64,000 bases of DNA, taken from Oricola sp. (GTDB lineage Bacteria; Pseudomonadota; Alphaproteobacteria; Rhizobiales; Rhizobiaceae). The notes beneath the pieces are model-generated. The model saw only the letters and a program-made list of their open reading frames with translations, searched no databases and was not told where the DNA came from. Position 1 is the first letter of the stretch; every line of letters starts with the position of its first letter. The position numbers were made by a program, and so were the translations under genes. Positions 53,786-62,177 of the stretch are shown here, piece by piece. The DNA is taken from assembly GCF_022763245.1 (NCBI RefSeq), contig NZ_JALEGV010000032.1, positions 124,001 through 188,000 on the forward strand, in the 5' to 3' direction.

Positions 53786-54571
53786 CTAAAGGCCGAGCCA
53801 GATCCTGAGCGGATGCGCCGGGTCGCTGACGAGCTTGATCGCCAGCGCGAGGCAAACCAGCACCAGAAGCGGTTTGATGACCCGCGCGCCGCCCTTCATG
53901 GCGACGCGCGCGCCGATCTGCGCGCCGGCGAATTGCGCGACACCCATGACGAGGCCGGTCTTCCAGAAAACGGCGCCGGCCCAGGCGAACAGGACGAGGC
54001 CTCCGACATTGGAGGCGAGGTTGAGGAGCTTCGTGTGCGCGGTGGCCTTCAACAGGCCGAACCCGGCGAGCGACACATAGGCGAGCATGAAGAACGAACC
54101 GGTGCCGGGGCCGAACAGCCCGTCATAGAAGCCGATCAGCGGCACGATGGTCGCGCCGAACAGCAAGGGCGTCATGCGCCGGGCGCGGTCGATGTCGCCG
54201 AGGCCGGGACGCAAGAGAAAGTAGAGCGCGATCGCCACGAGAAGCAGCGGCAGGATCGCGCCGAAGAGCCTGCCCGGCAGCACGGTTGCCGTGAGTGCGC
54301 CGAGGATCGCGCCGGCAAAGGAGAGAAGCGCGGGAAGCGCTTGCGGGCCGAGCCGTACATGGCCGTGGCGGGCGTAGGACCATGTCGCCGATGCCGCGCC
54401 GAACATGCCCTGCAGCTTGTTGGTGCCGAGCGCGTCGACCGGCGGCGCGCCGGCGAGGAGGAGGGCGGGGATCGTGATCAGGCCGCCGCCGCCCGCGATG
54501 GAATCGACGAAACCCGCCACGAATGCGGCGAGGACGAGCAGGACGAGGAGATCGGACGAGAATTCGAACAT
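53786..54571 (-). CDS. TSUP-family permease (TauE/SafE)
   Basis: Eight-segment membrane transporter of 261 residues. Signatures: AGFVDSIAGGGGLITIPALLLAG near residue 20, DALGTNKLQGMFGA, and the C-terminal GVAQFAGAQIGARVAMKGGARVIK. Family members export or import sulfite, sulfoacetate or similar anions. No neighbour indicates the substrate. Confidence 0.88.
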   Translation of the reverse strand: MFEFSSDLLVLLVLAAFVAGFVDSIAGGGGLITIPALLLAGAPPVDALGTNKLQGMFGAASATWSYARHGHVRLGPQALPALLSFAGAILGALTATVLPGRLFGAILPLLLVAIALYFLLRPGLGDIDRARRMTPLLFGATIVPLIGFYDGLFGPGTGSFFMLAYVSLAGFGLLKATAHTKLLNLASNVGGLVLFAWAGAVFWKTGLVMGVAQFAGAQIGARVAMKGGARVIKPLLVLVCLALAIKLVSDPAHPLRIWLGL

Positions 54572-54663
54572 GGCGGAGTAACCTGCGGCGCTAGATCACG
54601 GCGCGGCGATTTGCGCAAGCGCCGACTCAGGCTAATCTGGCCGGGCAATGGAGATGTTTCCCG

Positions 54664-55092
54664 ATGGCCATGGCATGGCTTGAAGCCTTGAAGTCCCGGT
54701 TGGAGCAGGAGAAGGCGGTGCGCATGGTCGCCAACGACCCCGCCCTGACCGCCGAATTGCTGCTGATGTTCAAGGTGATCCTCGCCGACGGCGAGGTCCG
54801 ACAGCGCGAGCTCGACATCTTCAAGCGCATCTGCCGCGATTCCTTCGGGCTCGATCCGGACGCCATGGACGGCGTCTATCGCTATCTGAGCGATTTCGCC
54901 TACGAAATCAGCCCGGCGCAGGCGGCAGGCACCTTCGCCGACCTGCCGCTCGAACGCCGCCAGCGGCTGCTCGACCACATGATCGCCATCGCCGAGGCCG
55001 ACAGAGACATCGACAAGCGCGAGGAGCGTTTCCTGGCGCGTATCGGCGACATTCTCGGGTTCGACATCACCGAAGTCCGCAAGGGGCGCTGA
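54664..55092 (+). CDS. TerB-family protein
   Basis: 142 residues, helical. The TerB repeat is seen in LLLMFKVILADGEVRQRELDIFKRI and again in DHMIAIAEADRDIDKREERFLARIGDILGF, each with acidic D-x-D metal-binding loops. Stand-alone TerB proteins are of unclear role (membrane stress, tellurite). It lies 311 nt upstream of the cbiX operon on the same strand. Confidence 0.83.
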   Translation: MAMAWLEALKSRLEQEKAVRMVANDPALTAELLLMFKVILADGEVRQRELDIFKRICRDSFGLDPDAMDGVYRYLSDFAYEISPAQAAGTFADLPLERRQRLLDHMIAIAEADRDIDKREERFLARIGDILGFDITEVRKGR

Positions 55093-55403
55093 CGCCGTCG
55101 CAATTGCGGTGTGACACGTCGCGCACCGAATTGACCCGCCGCGGCCGCGCGCCTAGTGTGCCGCCCGTTATCGGCAGTGCCCCGCTCGCATCGGGGCCGA
55201 GAGGTGTCCGTTGCGGCCGACCCAATCCGGGGGCAAAGCAAGGAACTGCCGCGAGGTCCGAGCGATCGCACGCATGGCGTGGCGAGCGTCGCATTTGGCG
55301 ATAACGAAACGCGGACCCGAAGGACACATGTCATGAAACATCCAAGGCGGCATCGCCGCGCTCATCCCGCTCGTGTTGCACGGCATGGTCGGGGAGGCCG
55401 CCA
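55093..55403. other. Intergenic leader region upstream of the cbiX-cob operon
   Basis: 311 nt with no supported gene; a 25-codon ATG frame at about 55333 is too short to call. It contains a candidate structured RNA at 55166-55306, listed separately. I find no B12 box or GCCACTG core. A GGGGAGG lies 8 nt upstream of the cbiX ATG. Confidence 0.5.
55166..55306 (+). ncRNA. Candidate structured leader RNA of the cbiX-cob operon
   Basis: CGTTATCG (55166-55173) pairs perfectly with CGATAACG (55299-55306), closing a 141-nt domain. Inside are GCCCCG/CGGGGC (55179-55197, 7-nt loop) and an 8-bp stem with one bulge near 55266-55286 around GCATG. A further GTGTCC (near 55204) can pair with GGACAC (near 55320). 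Position ahead of a cobalamin operon suggests a metal or corrinoid sensor, but it lacks the cobalamin-riboswitch core. No covariation could be tested. Confidence 0.35.
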
Positions 55404-56513
55404 ATGCTGAAGGGGATCGACGCGGGCCCGCGCTACGGAATCATGGTGTGCGGCCATGGCAGCCGCAATCAGAACGCGGTCCAGGAGTTCTCCAAGCTGG
55501 CGACGCGCCTGCGCGAGCGGTTCCCGCAATGGCCGGTCGAATACGGCTATCTCGAATTCGCCAATCCGGTGCTTCACAAGGGGCTGGACGCGCTGAAGGC
55601 CAAGGGTGTCGATCATGTGCTCGCCGTGCCGGGCATGCTGTTTGCGGCCGGCCACGCGAAGAACGACCTGCCTTCGGTTCTCAACAGCTACCAGGCGAAA
55701 AACGCCGATATCAGAATCGATTACGGCCGTGAGCTCGGTATCGACCTGAAGATGATCCGCGCCGCCGGCGACCGTATCCGCGAGGCGCTCGACGCCAATC
55801 TGTCCGACGTGCCGATGGAAGAGACCATGCTGGTCGTCGTCGGCCGCGGCGCCTCGGACCCGGACGCCAACTCCAACGTGTCCAAGGTGATGCGGATGCT
55901 GTGGGAGGGCATGGGCTTCGGCTGGGGCGAGACGGCCTATTCGGGCGTGACCTTTCCGCTGGTCAAGCCGGCGCTGCAGCATGCGGCGAAGCTCGGCTAC
56001 CGGCGCATCGTCGTCTTCCCATATTTCCTGTTCACCGGCGTTCTGGTGAAGCGCATCTATTCGCAGACCGACGAGGTTGCGGCGGAGCATCCGGAGATCG
56101 ATTTCGTCAAGGCGCCGTATCTGAACGACCACGACCTGGTGATCGAATCCTTCGTCGACCGGGTGCGCGAGATCCTCGACGGCACCAACACGATGAACTG
56201 CCAGATGTGCAAGTTCCGCGAGCAGGTGCTCGGTTTCGAGGCCGAGGTCGGTCAGGCGCAGGAAAGCCATCACCATCATGTCGAAGGCGTCGGCGGGGCG
56301 CCCGCCAATTGCCCCTGCGACGGCGATTGCGACGGGCGGTGCCGCGACGAGGCCTTCTGCAAGGAACACGGGATCGAGTGGACGCCGGTGCACGCCCACG
56401 ACCATGATCATGATGACGGGCACCATCATCACGATCACGGGCATCACCATCATCCCTATCCGCATGCCAACCATCCGCTCGGACCGAAGAGCATGGAAAA
56501 GGCGAAGGGCTGA
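55404..56513 (+). CDS. cbiX: Sirohydrochlorin cobaltochelatase CbiX, long form with His-rich tail
   Basis: Inserts Co(II) into sirohydrochlorin, the early-cobalt route. 369 residues: two chelatase half-domains (GIMVCGHGSRNQNAVQEF; MLVVVGRGASDPDANSNV), an MxCxxC iron-sulfur motif MNCQMC at 264-269, a second Cys-rich stretch (CPCDGDCDGRC), and a His-rich tail (HAHDHDHDDGHHHHDHGHH). These match the long CbiX known from Bacillus megaterium. First gene of the cbiX-cobHLIJM operon, 8 nt before cobH. Confidence 0.92.
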   Translation: MLKGIDAGPRYGIMVCGHGSRNQNAVQEFSKLATRLRERFPQWPVEYGYLEFANPVLHKGLDALKAKGVDHVLAVPGMLFAAGHAKNDLPSVLNSYQAKNADIRIDYGRELGIDLKMIRAAGDRIREALDANLSDVPMEETMLVVVGRGASDPDANSNVSKVMRMLWEGMGFGWGETAYSGVTFPLVKPALQHAAKLGYRRIVVFPYFLFTGVLVKRIYSQTDEVAAEHPEIDFVKAPYLNDHDLVIESFVDRVREILDGTNTMNCQMCKFREQVLGFEAEVGQAQESHHHHVEGVGGAPANCPCDGDCDGRCRDEAFCKEHGIEWTPVHAHDHDHDDGHHHHDHGHHHHPYPHANHPLGPKSMEKAKG

Positions 56514-56521
56514 GGCGGCCG

Positions 56522-57151
56522 ATGCTGGACTATATCCGCGATCCTGCCGCGATCTATCGGGAGAGCTTCGCGACCATCGAGCGCGAGGCTGACCTTGCCC
56601 GCTTCGCCGCGGACGAGCGGTCGGTGGCGATCCGGATGATCCATGCCTGCGGCATGACCGATCTCGCCGATGACATCGTGATTGCGCAAGGCGCGGTGCG
56701 CGCCGGCGTGGATGCGCTTGGCGCCGGCGCGGCGATTGTCTGCGACGTGGAGATGGTGCGGCGCGGGATCATCCGAAGCCGTTTGCCGGCGGACACTGCC
56801 GTTCTCTGCGAAGTGGGCGGCGAGACGGCGCGGCAGCAGGCGAAGGCGCTCGGCACGACGGTCTCGGCCGGCGGGATCGAAGCGCTTGCAAGCCGGCTTG
56901 CCGGCGGTGTCGTCGTCATCGGCAACGCGCCGACGGCCTTGTTCCACCTGCTGGAGATGCTGGCGCGTGGCGCGGAACCGCCGGCGCTGATCATCGGCTG
57001 TCCTGTCGGCTTCGTCGGCGCGGTGGAGAGCAAGGAGGCGCTGATCGCCCATGCGCCGCGGGTGCCGTTCGTCACCGTGCGCGGACGACGCGGGGGTTCG
57101 GCCATCGCGGCGGCGGCACTGAACGCAATCGCCGGAGGGATCGAGGCATGA
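56522..57151 (+). CDS. cobH: Precorrin-8X methylmutase CobH
   Basis: Moves the C-11 methyl to C-12, turning precorrin-8X into hydrogenobyrinic acid. 209 residues: MLDYIRDPAAIYRESFATI at the N-terminus, catalytic His in IRMIHACGMTDLADDI (about 41), GAAIVCDVEMVRRGI, IIGCPVGFVGAVESKEAL and VRGRRGGSAIAAAALNAI. It overlaps cobL by 4 nt. Confidence 0.95.
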   Translation: MLDYIRDPAAIYRESFATIEREADLARFAADERSVAIRMIHACGMTDLADDIVIAQGAVRAGVDALGAGAAIVCDVEMVRRGIIRSRLPADTAVLCEVGGETARQQAKALGTTVSAGGIEALASRLAGGVVVIGNAPTALFHLLEMLARGAEPPALIIGCPVGFVGAVESKEALIAHAPRVPFVTVRGRRGGSAIAAAALNAIAGGIEA

Positions 57152-58350
57152 GCGAACGCTGGCTGCATATCGTCGGGATCGGCGAGGACGGCATGGACGG
57201 GCTGTCGGCCGAGGCGCGACGGCTGGTCGAGCAGGCCGAGGTGATCGTAGGAGGCGACCGGCACCACAGCCTCGCGCCGAACGTGACGGCGGAGCGGATC
57301 GCCTGGCCGTCGCCCTTCGACGCGATGATCGACAAGATCATGGCGCAGCGGGGCAGGCGCGTCGTCGTGCTGGTGACCGGCGACCCGCTCTGGTTTTCCG
57401 TCGGCGCGAAGATTCTGAAGGGGATTCCGGCCGAGGAAATCACCTTCCATCCGCAATTGTCGGCCTTCCAGTTCGCGTCCTGCCGCATGGGCTGGTCGCT
57501 GGCCGATGTCGAGACGCTGACCGTCCACGGCCGTGCCGCCGAGCAGATCATTCCCTGGTTCCTGCCGGGCGCGCGGCTGCTGCTTCTGACCAAGGACGCG
57601 ACGTCGCCCGCGACGGTGGCGCGGTTGCTGGCCGAACGCGGCTACGGACCGTCGAAGCTGACCGTGCTGGCGGCGCTGGGCGGCCCGGACGAGGCGCGCT
57701 TCGACGGCGTCGCGGAGAGTTGGGATCTGGACGTGCCGGATTTCCACGTTCTCGCGGTCGAGTGCGTTGCCGGCGCGGATGCGGAGATCCATCCGCGCAC
57801 GGGCCTTCCCGACGATGCCTTCGTGCATGACGGCAAGATCACCAAGCGCGCGCCGCGGGCGCTGGCGCTGGCGAAGCTCGTTCCCGTGCGTGACGGCATT
57901 CTCTGGGATGTCGGCTGCGGCTGCGGTTCGGTGGCGGTCGAATGGATGCGCGCGGGGCCGGAGGCGCGGGCGATCGGCATCGAGCCGCAGGAAAAGCGGC
58001 GCGCCATGGCCGAAGAGAACGCGCTGAAGCTCGGCGCTCCGAAACTGCGGCTGGTCGACGGGGTCGCGCCCGACGCGCTGGAAGGGCTTCCGCAACCCGA
58101 TGCGGTGTTCATCGGCGGCGGCATATCGGACGAGACGATCGGATATTGCCTGGACGCGCTGAAGCCGCAGGGGCGGCTGGTGGCGCATGCGGTGACGCTG
58201 GAAAGCGAGGCGGTCCTGATCGCCGCCTTCAATGCGCATGGCGGCGAGTTGCAGCGCATCGCGGTGGAAACCGTGCAGCCGGTCGGGCCGTTTCATGGCT
58301 GGAAGCCGTCCATGACGGTGACGCAGTGGGCCTGGGTGAAGCCGGCATGA
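57148..58350 (+). CDS. cobL: Precorrin-6Y C5,15-methyltransferase (decarboxylating) CobL
   Basis: Bifunctional enzyme: N-terminal CbiE-type methyltransferase (about 1-205, LHIVGIGEDGMDGLSAEARRLV) and C-terminal CbiT-type methyltransferase/decarboxylase (about 225-395, LWDVGCGCGSVAVEWMRAGPEARAIGIE). 400 residues, the normal fused size. ATGA overlaps with cobH upstream and cobI downstream show tight coupling. Confidence 0.95.
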   Translation: MSERWLHIVGIGEDGMDGLSAEARRLVEQAEVIVGGDRHHSLAPNVTAERIAWPSPFDAMIDKIMAQRGRRVVVLVTGDPLWFSVGAKILKGIPAEEITFHPQLSAFQFASCRMGWSLADVETLTVHGRAAEQIIPWFLPGARLLLLTKDATSPATVARLLAERGYGPSKLTVLAALGGPDEARFDGVAESWDLDVPDFHVLAVECVAGADAEIHPRTGLPDDAFVHDGKITKRAPRALALAKLVPVRDGILWDVGCGCGSVAVEWMRAGPEARAIGIEPQEKRRAMAEENALKLGAPKLRLVDGVAPDALEGLPQPDAVFIGGGISDETIGYCLDALKPQGRLVAHAVTLESEAVLIAAFNAHGGELQRIAVETVQPVGPFHGWKPSMTVTQWAWVKPA

Positions 58351-59087
58351 GCGGAAGGCTTTTCGGGCTGGGCGTCGGGCCGGGCGACCCGGAACTGATC
58401 ACCATGAAGGCGCATCGCATCCTGACGGCGGCGCCGGTCGTCGCCTATCCCGCGCCGGACACGGGCGACAGTTTCGCGCGTTCCATCGTGGCGGCGTATC
58501 TGACCGGTTCGCAGGTCGAGATCCCCATCGTCGTGCCGATGCGGGTGGAGCGGTTTCCTGCGGCCGAGGTCTATGACAAGGCGTCGGCGGAGATCGCGGC
58601 CCATCTCGATGCGGGGAGGGACGTCGCCGTGCTGTGCGAGGGCGACCCGTTCTTCTACGGATCCTTCATGTATCTGTTCGAGCGGCTCGGCCAGCGCTAT
58701 TCCACCGAGATCGTGCCGGGCGTCTCCTCGCTGATGGCTTCGGCTTCCGCGCTGAAACGGCCGCTGGCCGCCCGCAACGATGTGCTCACCGTGGTGCCCG
58801 GAACGATGCCGGACGCGGAGCTGGAGCAGCGGATCGCGGGCGCCGATGCGGTGGCGATCATGAAAGTCGGCCGGCATCTCCCGCGCGTTCGCGCCCTGAT
58901 CGAACGGATGGGCGTCATGGGTGCTGCCGGCTATTGCGAACGCGTCAGTCTCGAAGAGGAGAAAATCCTGCCGCTTGAATCGGTTACGGCGCATGCCGCG
59001 CCCTATTTCTCAATGATCCTGATCTACAAGGGCGGCGAAGAGTGGATCCGCACTCTGCCCTTCGGAGGCGATGCCGATGCGGGCTGA
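58347..59087 (+). CDS. cobI: Precorrin-2 C20-methyltransferase CobI
   Basis: SAM-dependent methylation at C-20. 246 residues: GLGVGPGDPELITMKAHRIL at the N-terminus, VLCEGDPFFYGSFMYLF, EIVPGVSSLMASASAL, and the C-terminal PYFSMILIY. The start overlaps the cobL stop by 4 nt; the end overlaps the cobJ start by 17 nt. Confidence 0.95.
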   Translation: MSGRLFGLGVGPGDPELITMKAHRILTAAPVVAYPAPDTGDSFARSIVAAYLTGSQVEIPIVVPMRVERFPAAEVYDKASAEIAAHLDAGRDVAVLCEGDPFFYGSFMYLFERLGQRYSTEIVPGVSSLMASASALKRPLAARNDVLTVVPGTMPDAELEQRIAGADAVAIMKVGRHLPRVRALIERMGVMGAAGYCERVSLEEEKILPLESVTAHAAPYFSMILIYKGGEEWIRTLPFGGDADAG

Positions 59088-60912
59088 GTTGTTGGCACCT
59101 GCCATTGTGATCCTGTCGGAGACGGCCCTGCCGGTCGCCGAAACGATCTGCCGGGCGACCGGGGGGACGATCCACGGGGCGCGCAGCCGTGTAGGGGCGG
59201 CGGAAGGGCTGGTTCTTTACGACGACGCCAAGGCGCATCTGCAGGCGCTGTTTCTCGCCGGTACGCCGATTGTCGCCGTGATGGCCTCGGGCGCGCTGAT
59301 CCGCATCCTGGCGCCGCATCTCGCGGACAAGCATTCCGAGCCGGCGGTCGTCGCAGTGGCCGAAGACGGATCGGCGGCCGTTCCGCTCTTGGGTGGGCAT
59401 CATGGCGCCAACGATCTGGCGCGGCGCATCGCCTCGGCGCTCGACGGCCATGCGGCGGTGACGACAGCGGGCGATCTGCGGTTCGGCGTGGCGCTGGACG
59501 CCCCGCCGGAGGGGTATTCGCTCGCCAATCCGCAGGACGCCAAGCCCGTCATGGCCGAATTGCTCGCCGGCGCCTCGGCGCGGCTGGAGGGAGCGGCTGA
59601 CTGGCTGGCGGAAAGCGGGATCGAATTGCGGGACGACGGGGCGGTGACGCTCACCGTCACGGACCGTTCGTGCGAAGCGGGATCGCTGCAGCTGGTCTAT
59701 CATCCGAAGACGCTCGCCATCGGCATCGGTTGCGAGCGGGGTTGCTCTGCCGACGAGGCCTGGGCGCTCCTCTCGGAAACGATGGCCGACGCCGGCCTGG
59801 CGCAGGGCGCCGTCGGTGCCGTCTGCTCGCTCGACCTGAAGGCCGACGAGGCGGCGGTGCATGCGGTCGCCGATCGTCTCGGCGCGCCGGCGCGGTTCTT
59901 CGATGCAACGACGCTGGAGGCGGAAACGCCGCGGCTCGCCAATCCGTCCGACGTGGTGTTCGCGGAGGTCGGCTGCCACGGTGTCGCCGAAGGCGCGGCG
60001 CTGGCTGCGGTCGGGACTGACGGCGCGCTGGTCGTCGCCAAGCGGAAATCGGCGCGCGCCACCTGTGCCATTGCCCGCGCACCGGCTCCGTTCGTCTCCA
60101 CCGGTCTTCCGGGACGGGCGCGCGGGCGGCTGCATGTCGTCGGCATCGGGCCGGGTTCGGAGGCCTGGCGGTCGCCGGAAGTGAGCCGCATGGTCGCCGT
60201 TTCCAGCGATGTCGTCGGCTATTCTCTGTATCTGGATCTGCTCGGCCCGCTGCTGGCCGGAAAAACGCGCCACGATTTCGACCTCGGCAAGGAAGAGGAC
60301 CGGGTGCGCCACGCCATGGAACTCGCCGGGCAGGGACGGGATGTCGCGCTCGTGTGTTCTGGGGACGCCGGCATCTATGCCATGGCGACGTTGGTGTTCG
60401 AACTGATCGACCGGAAGGGCGTGAGCGATGCGGCCCGACGGATAGGCATCGCGGTTTCGCCCGGCATATCGGCCCTGCAGGCAGCGGCCGCCCGGGCCGG
60501 TGCGCCGCTGGGACACGATTTCTGCACGATCTCCCTGTCGGACCTGCTGACGCCGTGGGCGGACATCCAGCGCCGGGTGCGGGCGGCGGGCGAGGGCGAT
60601 TTCGTCATCGCCTTCTACAATCCGGTGTCGAAGAAACGCCGCACGCAGCTTGCCTGGGCGCGCGACGAATTGCTGGCCCACCGTCCGGCGGACGCACCGG
60701 TGATCCTCGCCACCAATCTCGGCCGTGAGGGCGAGACGGTGCGCGTGGTGCCGCTCGGCGAACTGAATGTCGACGACGTCGACATGCTGACGGTCGTGGT
60801 CGTGGGGTCGTCCGACAGCCGGACGGTTGCAACGGGCGACGGCAAGACATGGGTCTACACGCCGCGCGGCTATTCCGGCAAAGCGGAAACCAGAATGGAG
60901 AAGGCCGGATGA
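59071..60912 (+). CDS. cobJ: CbiG-CobJ fusion: cobalamin-synthesis CbiG domain plus precorrin-3B C17-methyltransferase
   Basis: 613 residues. Residues about 1-345 are CbiG-like (N-terminal DDAKAHLQALFLAGTPIVAVMASGALIRILAP, HHGANDLARRIA; central and C-terminal GIGCERGCSADEAW, VGCHGVAEGAALAAVG). Residues about 350-600 are CobJ/CbiH (LHVVGIGPGSEAWRSPEVSRM, ALVCSGDAGIYAMATLVFE, GISALQAAAARAGAPLGHDFCTISLSD). CbiG opens the lactone ring in the early-cobalt pathway; CobJ does C-17 methylation with ring contraction. Fusions of the two occur in alphaproteobacteria. The ATG at 59071 lies inside the cobI end; 59077 is an alternative. Confidence 0.93.
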   Translation: MPMRAELLAPAIVILSETALPVAETICRATGGTIHGARSRVGAAEGLVLYDDAKAHLQALFLAGTPIVAVMASGALIRILAPHLADKHSEPAVVAVAEDGSAAVPLLGGHHGANDLARRIASALDGHAAVTTAGDLRFGVALDAPPEGYSLANPQDAKPVMAELLAGASARLEGAADWLAESGIELRDDGAVTLTVTDRSCEAGSLQLVYHPKTLAIGIGCERGCSADEAWALLSETMADAGLAQGAVGAVCSLDLKADEAAVHAVADRLGAPARFFDATTLEAETPRLANPSDVVFAEVGCHGVAEGAALAAVGTDGALVVAKRKSARATCAIARAPAPFVSTGLPGRARGRLHVVGIGPGSEAWRSPEVSRMVAVSSDVVGYSLYLDLLGPLLAGKTRHDFDLGKEEDRVRHAMELAGQGRDVALVCSGDAGIYAMATLVFELIDRKGVSDAARRIGIAVSPGISALQAAAARAGAPLGHDFCTISLSDLLTPWADIQRRVRAAGEGDFVIAFYNPVSKKRRTQLAWARDELLAHRPADAPVILATNLGREGETVRVVPLGELNVDDVDMLTVVVVGSSDSRTVATGDGKTWVYTPRGYSGKAETRMEKAG

Positions 60913-61688
60913 CCGTCTATTTCATCGGTGCCGGGCCTGGTGCGCCGGACCTGATCACCGTGCGAGGCCTCCGACTGATCGAACGCTGCCCGGTCTGCCT
61001 CTATGCGGGCTCTCTCGTGCCGGAGGAGATCGTCGCGGCCGCGCCGGCCGATGCGGTGGTGATGGACACCGCGCCGATGCATCTCGACCAGATCGTCGAG
61101 GAGATGGTAAAGGCGCATGGCGCCGGTCAGGACGTGGCTCGCGTGCACTCCGGCGATCCTTCCATCTATGGCGCGGTCGCCGAACAGATGCGGCGTCTCG
61201 ATGTGCTGGGGATCGACTATGAAGTCGTGCCGGGCGTGCCGGCCTTCGCCGGTGCTGCGGCCAAGCTGAAGGCCGAGCTGACGCTTCCCGAGATCGCCCA
61301 GACGATCATCGTCACCCGCACCGGCATGAAGGCGTCTTCCATGCCCGAAGGCGAGCAGCTCGAAGTGCTCGGCCAGTCTGGAGCGACGCTCGCCATCCAT
61401 CTGTCGATCCGCAATCTCGACTATGTCCGCCGAGCGCTGGAGCCCTATTATGGTGCGGATTGTCCGGTGGTGATCGCCTATCGTGCGACATGGCCGGACG
61501 AACTCTACATCCGCACGACGCTTGCCGAGATGCGGGAGCATGTGCGCGAAGCCAAGATCACCCGCACCGCGCTGATCTTCGTCGGCAAGGTGTTCGGCGA
61601 CGTCGCGTTTCGCGACAGCGATCTCTACAATTCCGATTTCTCCCATGTCCTGCGCAATCGCGGGAAGAAGAAGGCGTCCGGCGATTGA
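60909..61688 (+). CDS. cobM: Precorrin-4 C11-methyltransferase CobM
   Basis: SAM-dependent C-11 methylation. 259 residues: MTVYFIGAGPGAPDLITVRGLRLI, CLYAGSLVPEEIV, DVARVHSGDPSIYGAVAEQM, VVPGVPAFAGAAAKLKAELTLPEIAQTIIVTR, YRATWPDE. It overlaps cobJ by 4 nt and is the last gene of the operon. Confidence 0.95.
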   Translation: MTVYFIGAGPGAPDLITVRGLRLIERCPVCLYAGSLVPEEIVAAAPADAVVMDTAPMHLDQIVEEMVKAHGAGQDVARVHSGDPSIYGAVAEQMRRLDVLGIDYEVVPGVPAFAGAAAKLKAELTLPEIAQTIIVTRTGMKASSMPEGEQLEVLGQSGATLAIHLSIRNLDYVRRALEPYYGADCPVVIAYRATWPDELYIRTTLAEMREHVREAKITRTALIFVGKVFGDVAFRDSDLYNSDFSHVLRNRGKKKASGD

Positions 61689-61768
61689 CCCCTGTCATCG
61701 CGGGCGCCGCTCGCGATCGTCCATTCTCGCAGGCGGTCCGCCGCACGCAGTGAGAAGGAGAATGATCC

Positions 61769-62062
61769 ATGACGATCAAGGAAAGCCTGGAAGACCTCCG
61801 GGACCGGCTGGAGACGTTGCAGCAAAGCCTCGCCGCCAAGATCGCGGAGTTTCGCAGCGACGAGAGCGCCTCGCCGGAGCATCGCCAGCGTTTGGACGCC
61901 CTGCATGCGCAGGCGGCGGCCGTGAAGGCCAAGCTGCCGGCGGATGACGGTTCGGTCTGGGATGCGATCAGGCACGAAGTCCAGCGCGACATGGACGCGC
62001 TTTCGAAGGATTTCGAGCACACGATCACCTATATCGACGATCACTATCGCGAGAAGAAATAG
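61769..62062 (+). CDS. Small coiled-coil hypothetical protein
   Basis: 97 residues, charged and almost entirely helical (ESLEDLRDRLETLQQSLAAKIAEF, then DALSKDFEHTITYIDDHYREKK). A good SD (GAAGGAG) lies before the ATG. No family recognised and no membrane segment. It lies 80 nt after cobM on the same strand. Confidence 0.65.
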   Translation: MTIKESLEDLRDRLETLQQSLAAKIAEFRSDESASPEHRQRLDALHAQAAAVKAKLPADDGSVWDAIRHEVQRDMDALSKDFEHTITYIDDHYREKK

Positions 62063-62177
62063 GCTTGGACCCCTTTGGGCCCCCATGCGGGGCCATGCCC
62101 ATCGGCGCATGGCGTCCGGCATTAGCCTTCCGTTTGCGTTCCCGCGCTAGCCTGTGTGCGGGCTTGAAGGGAACGCG

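Noticed and set aside
55166-55306. Second cobalamin riboswitch
   Set aside because: AATCCGGGG and AACTG resemble parts of the core, but GCCACTG, CCGGGAAGGC and the B12 box are absent, so it is listed only as a structured RNA candidate.
62078-62094. GGCCCC/GGGGCC hairpin after the small coiled-coil gene
   Set aside because: Short stem without T-tract in either direction; weak evidence for a terminator.
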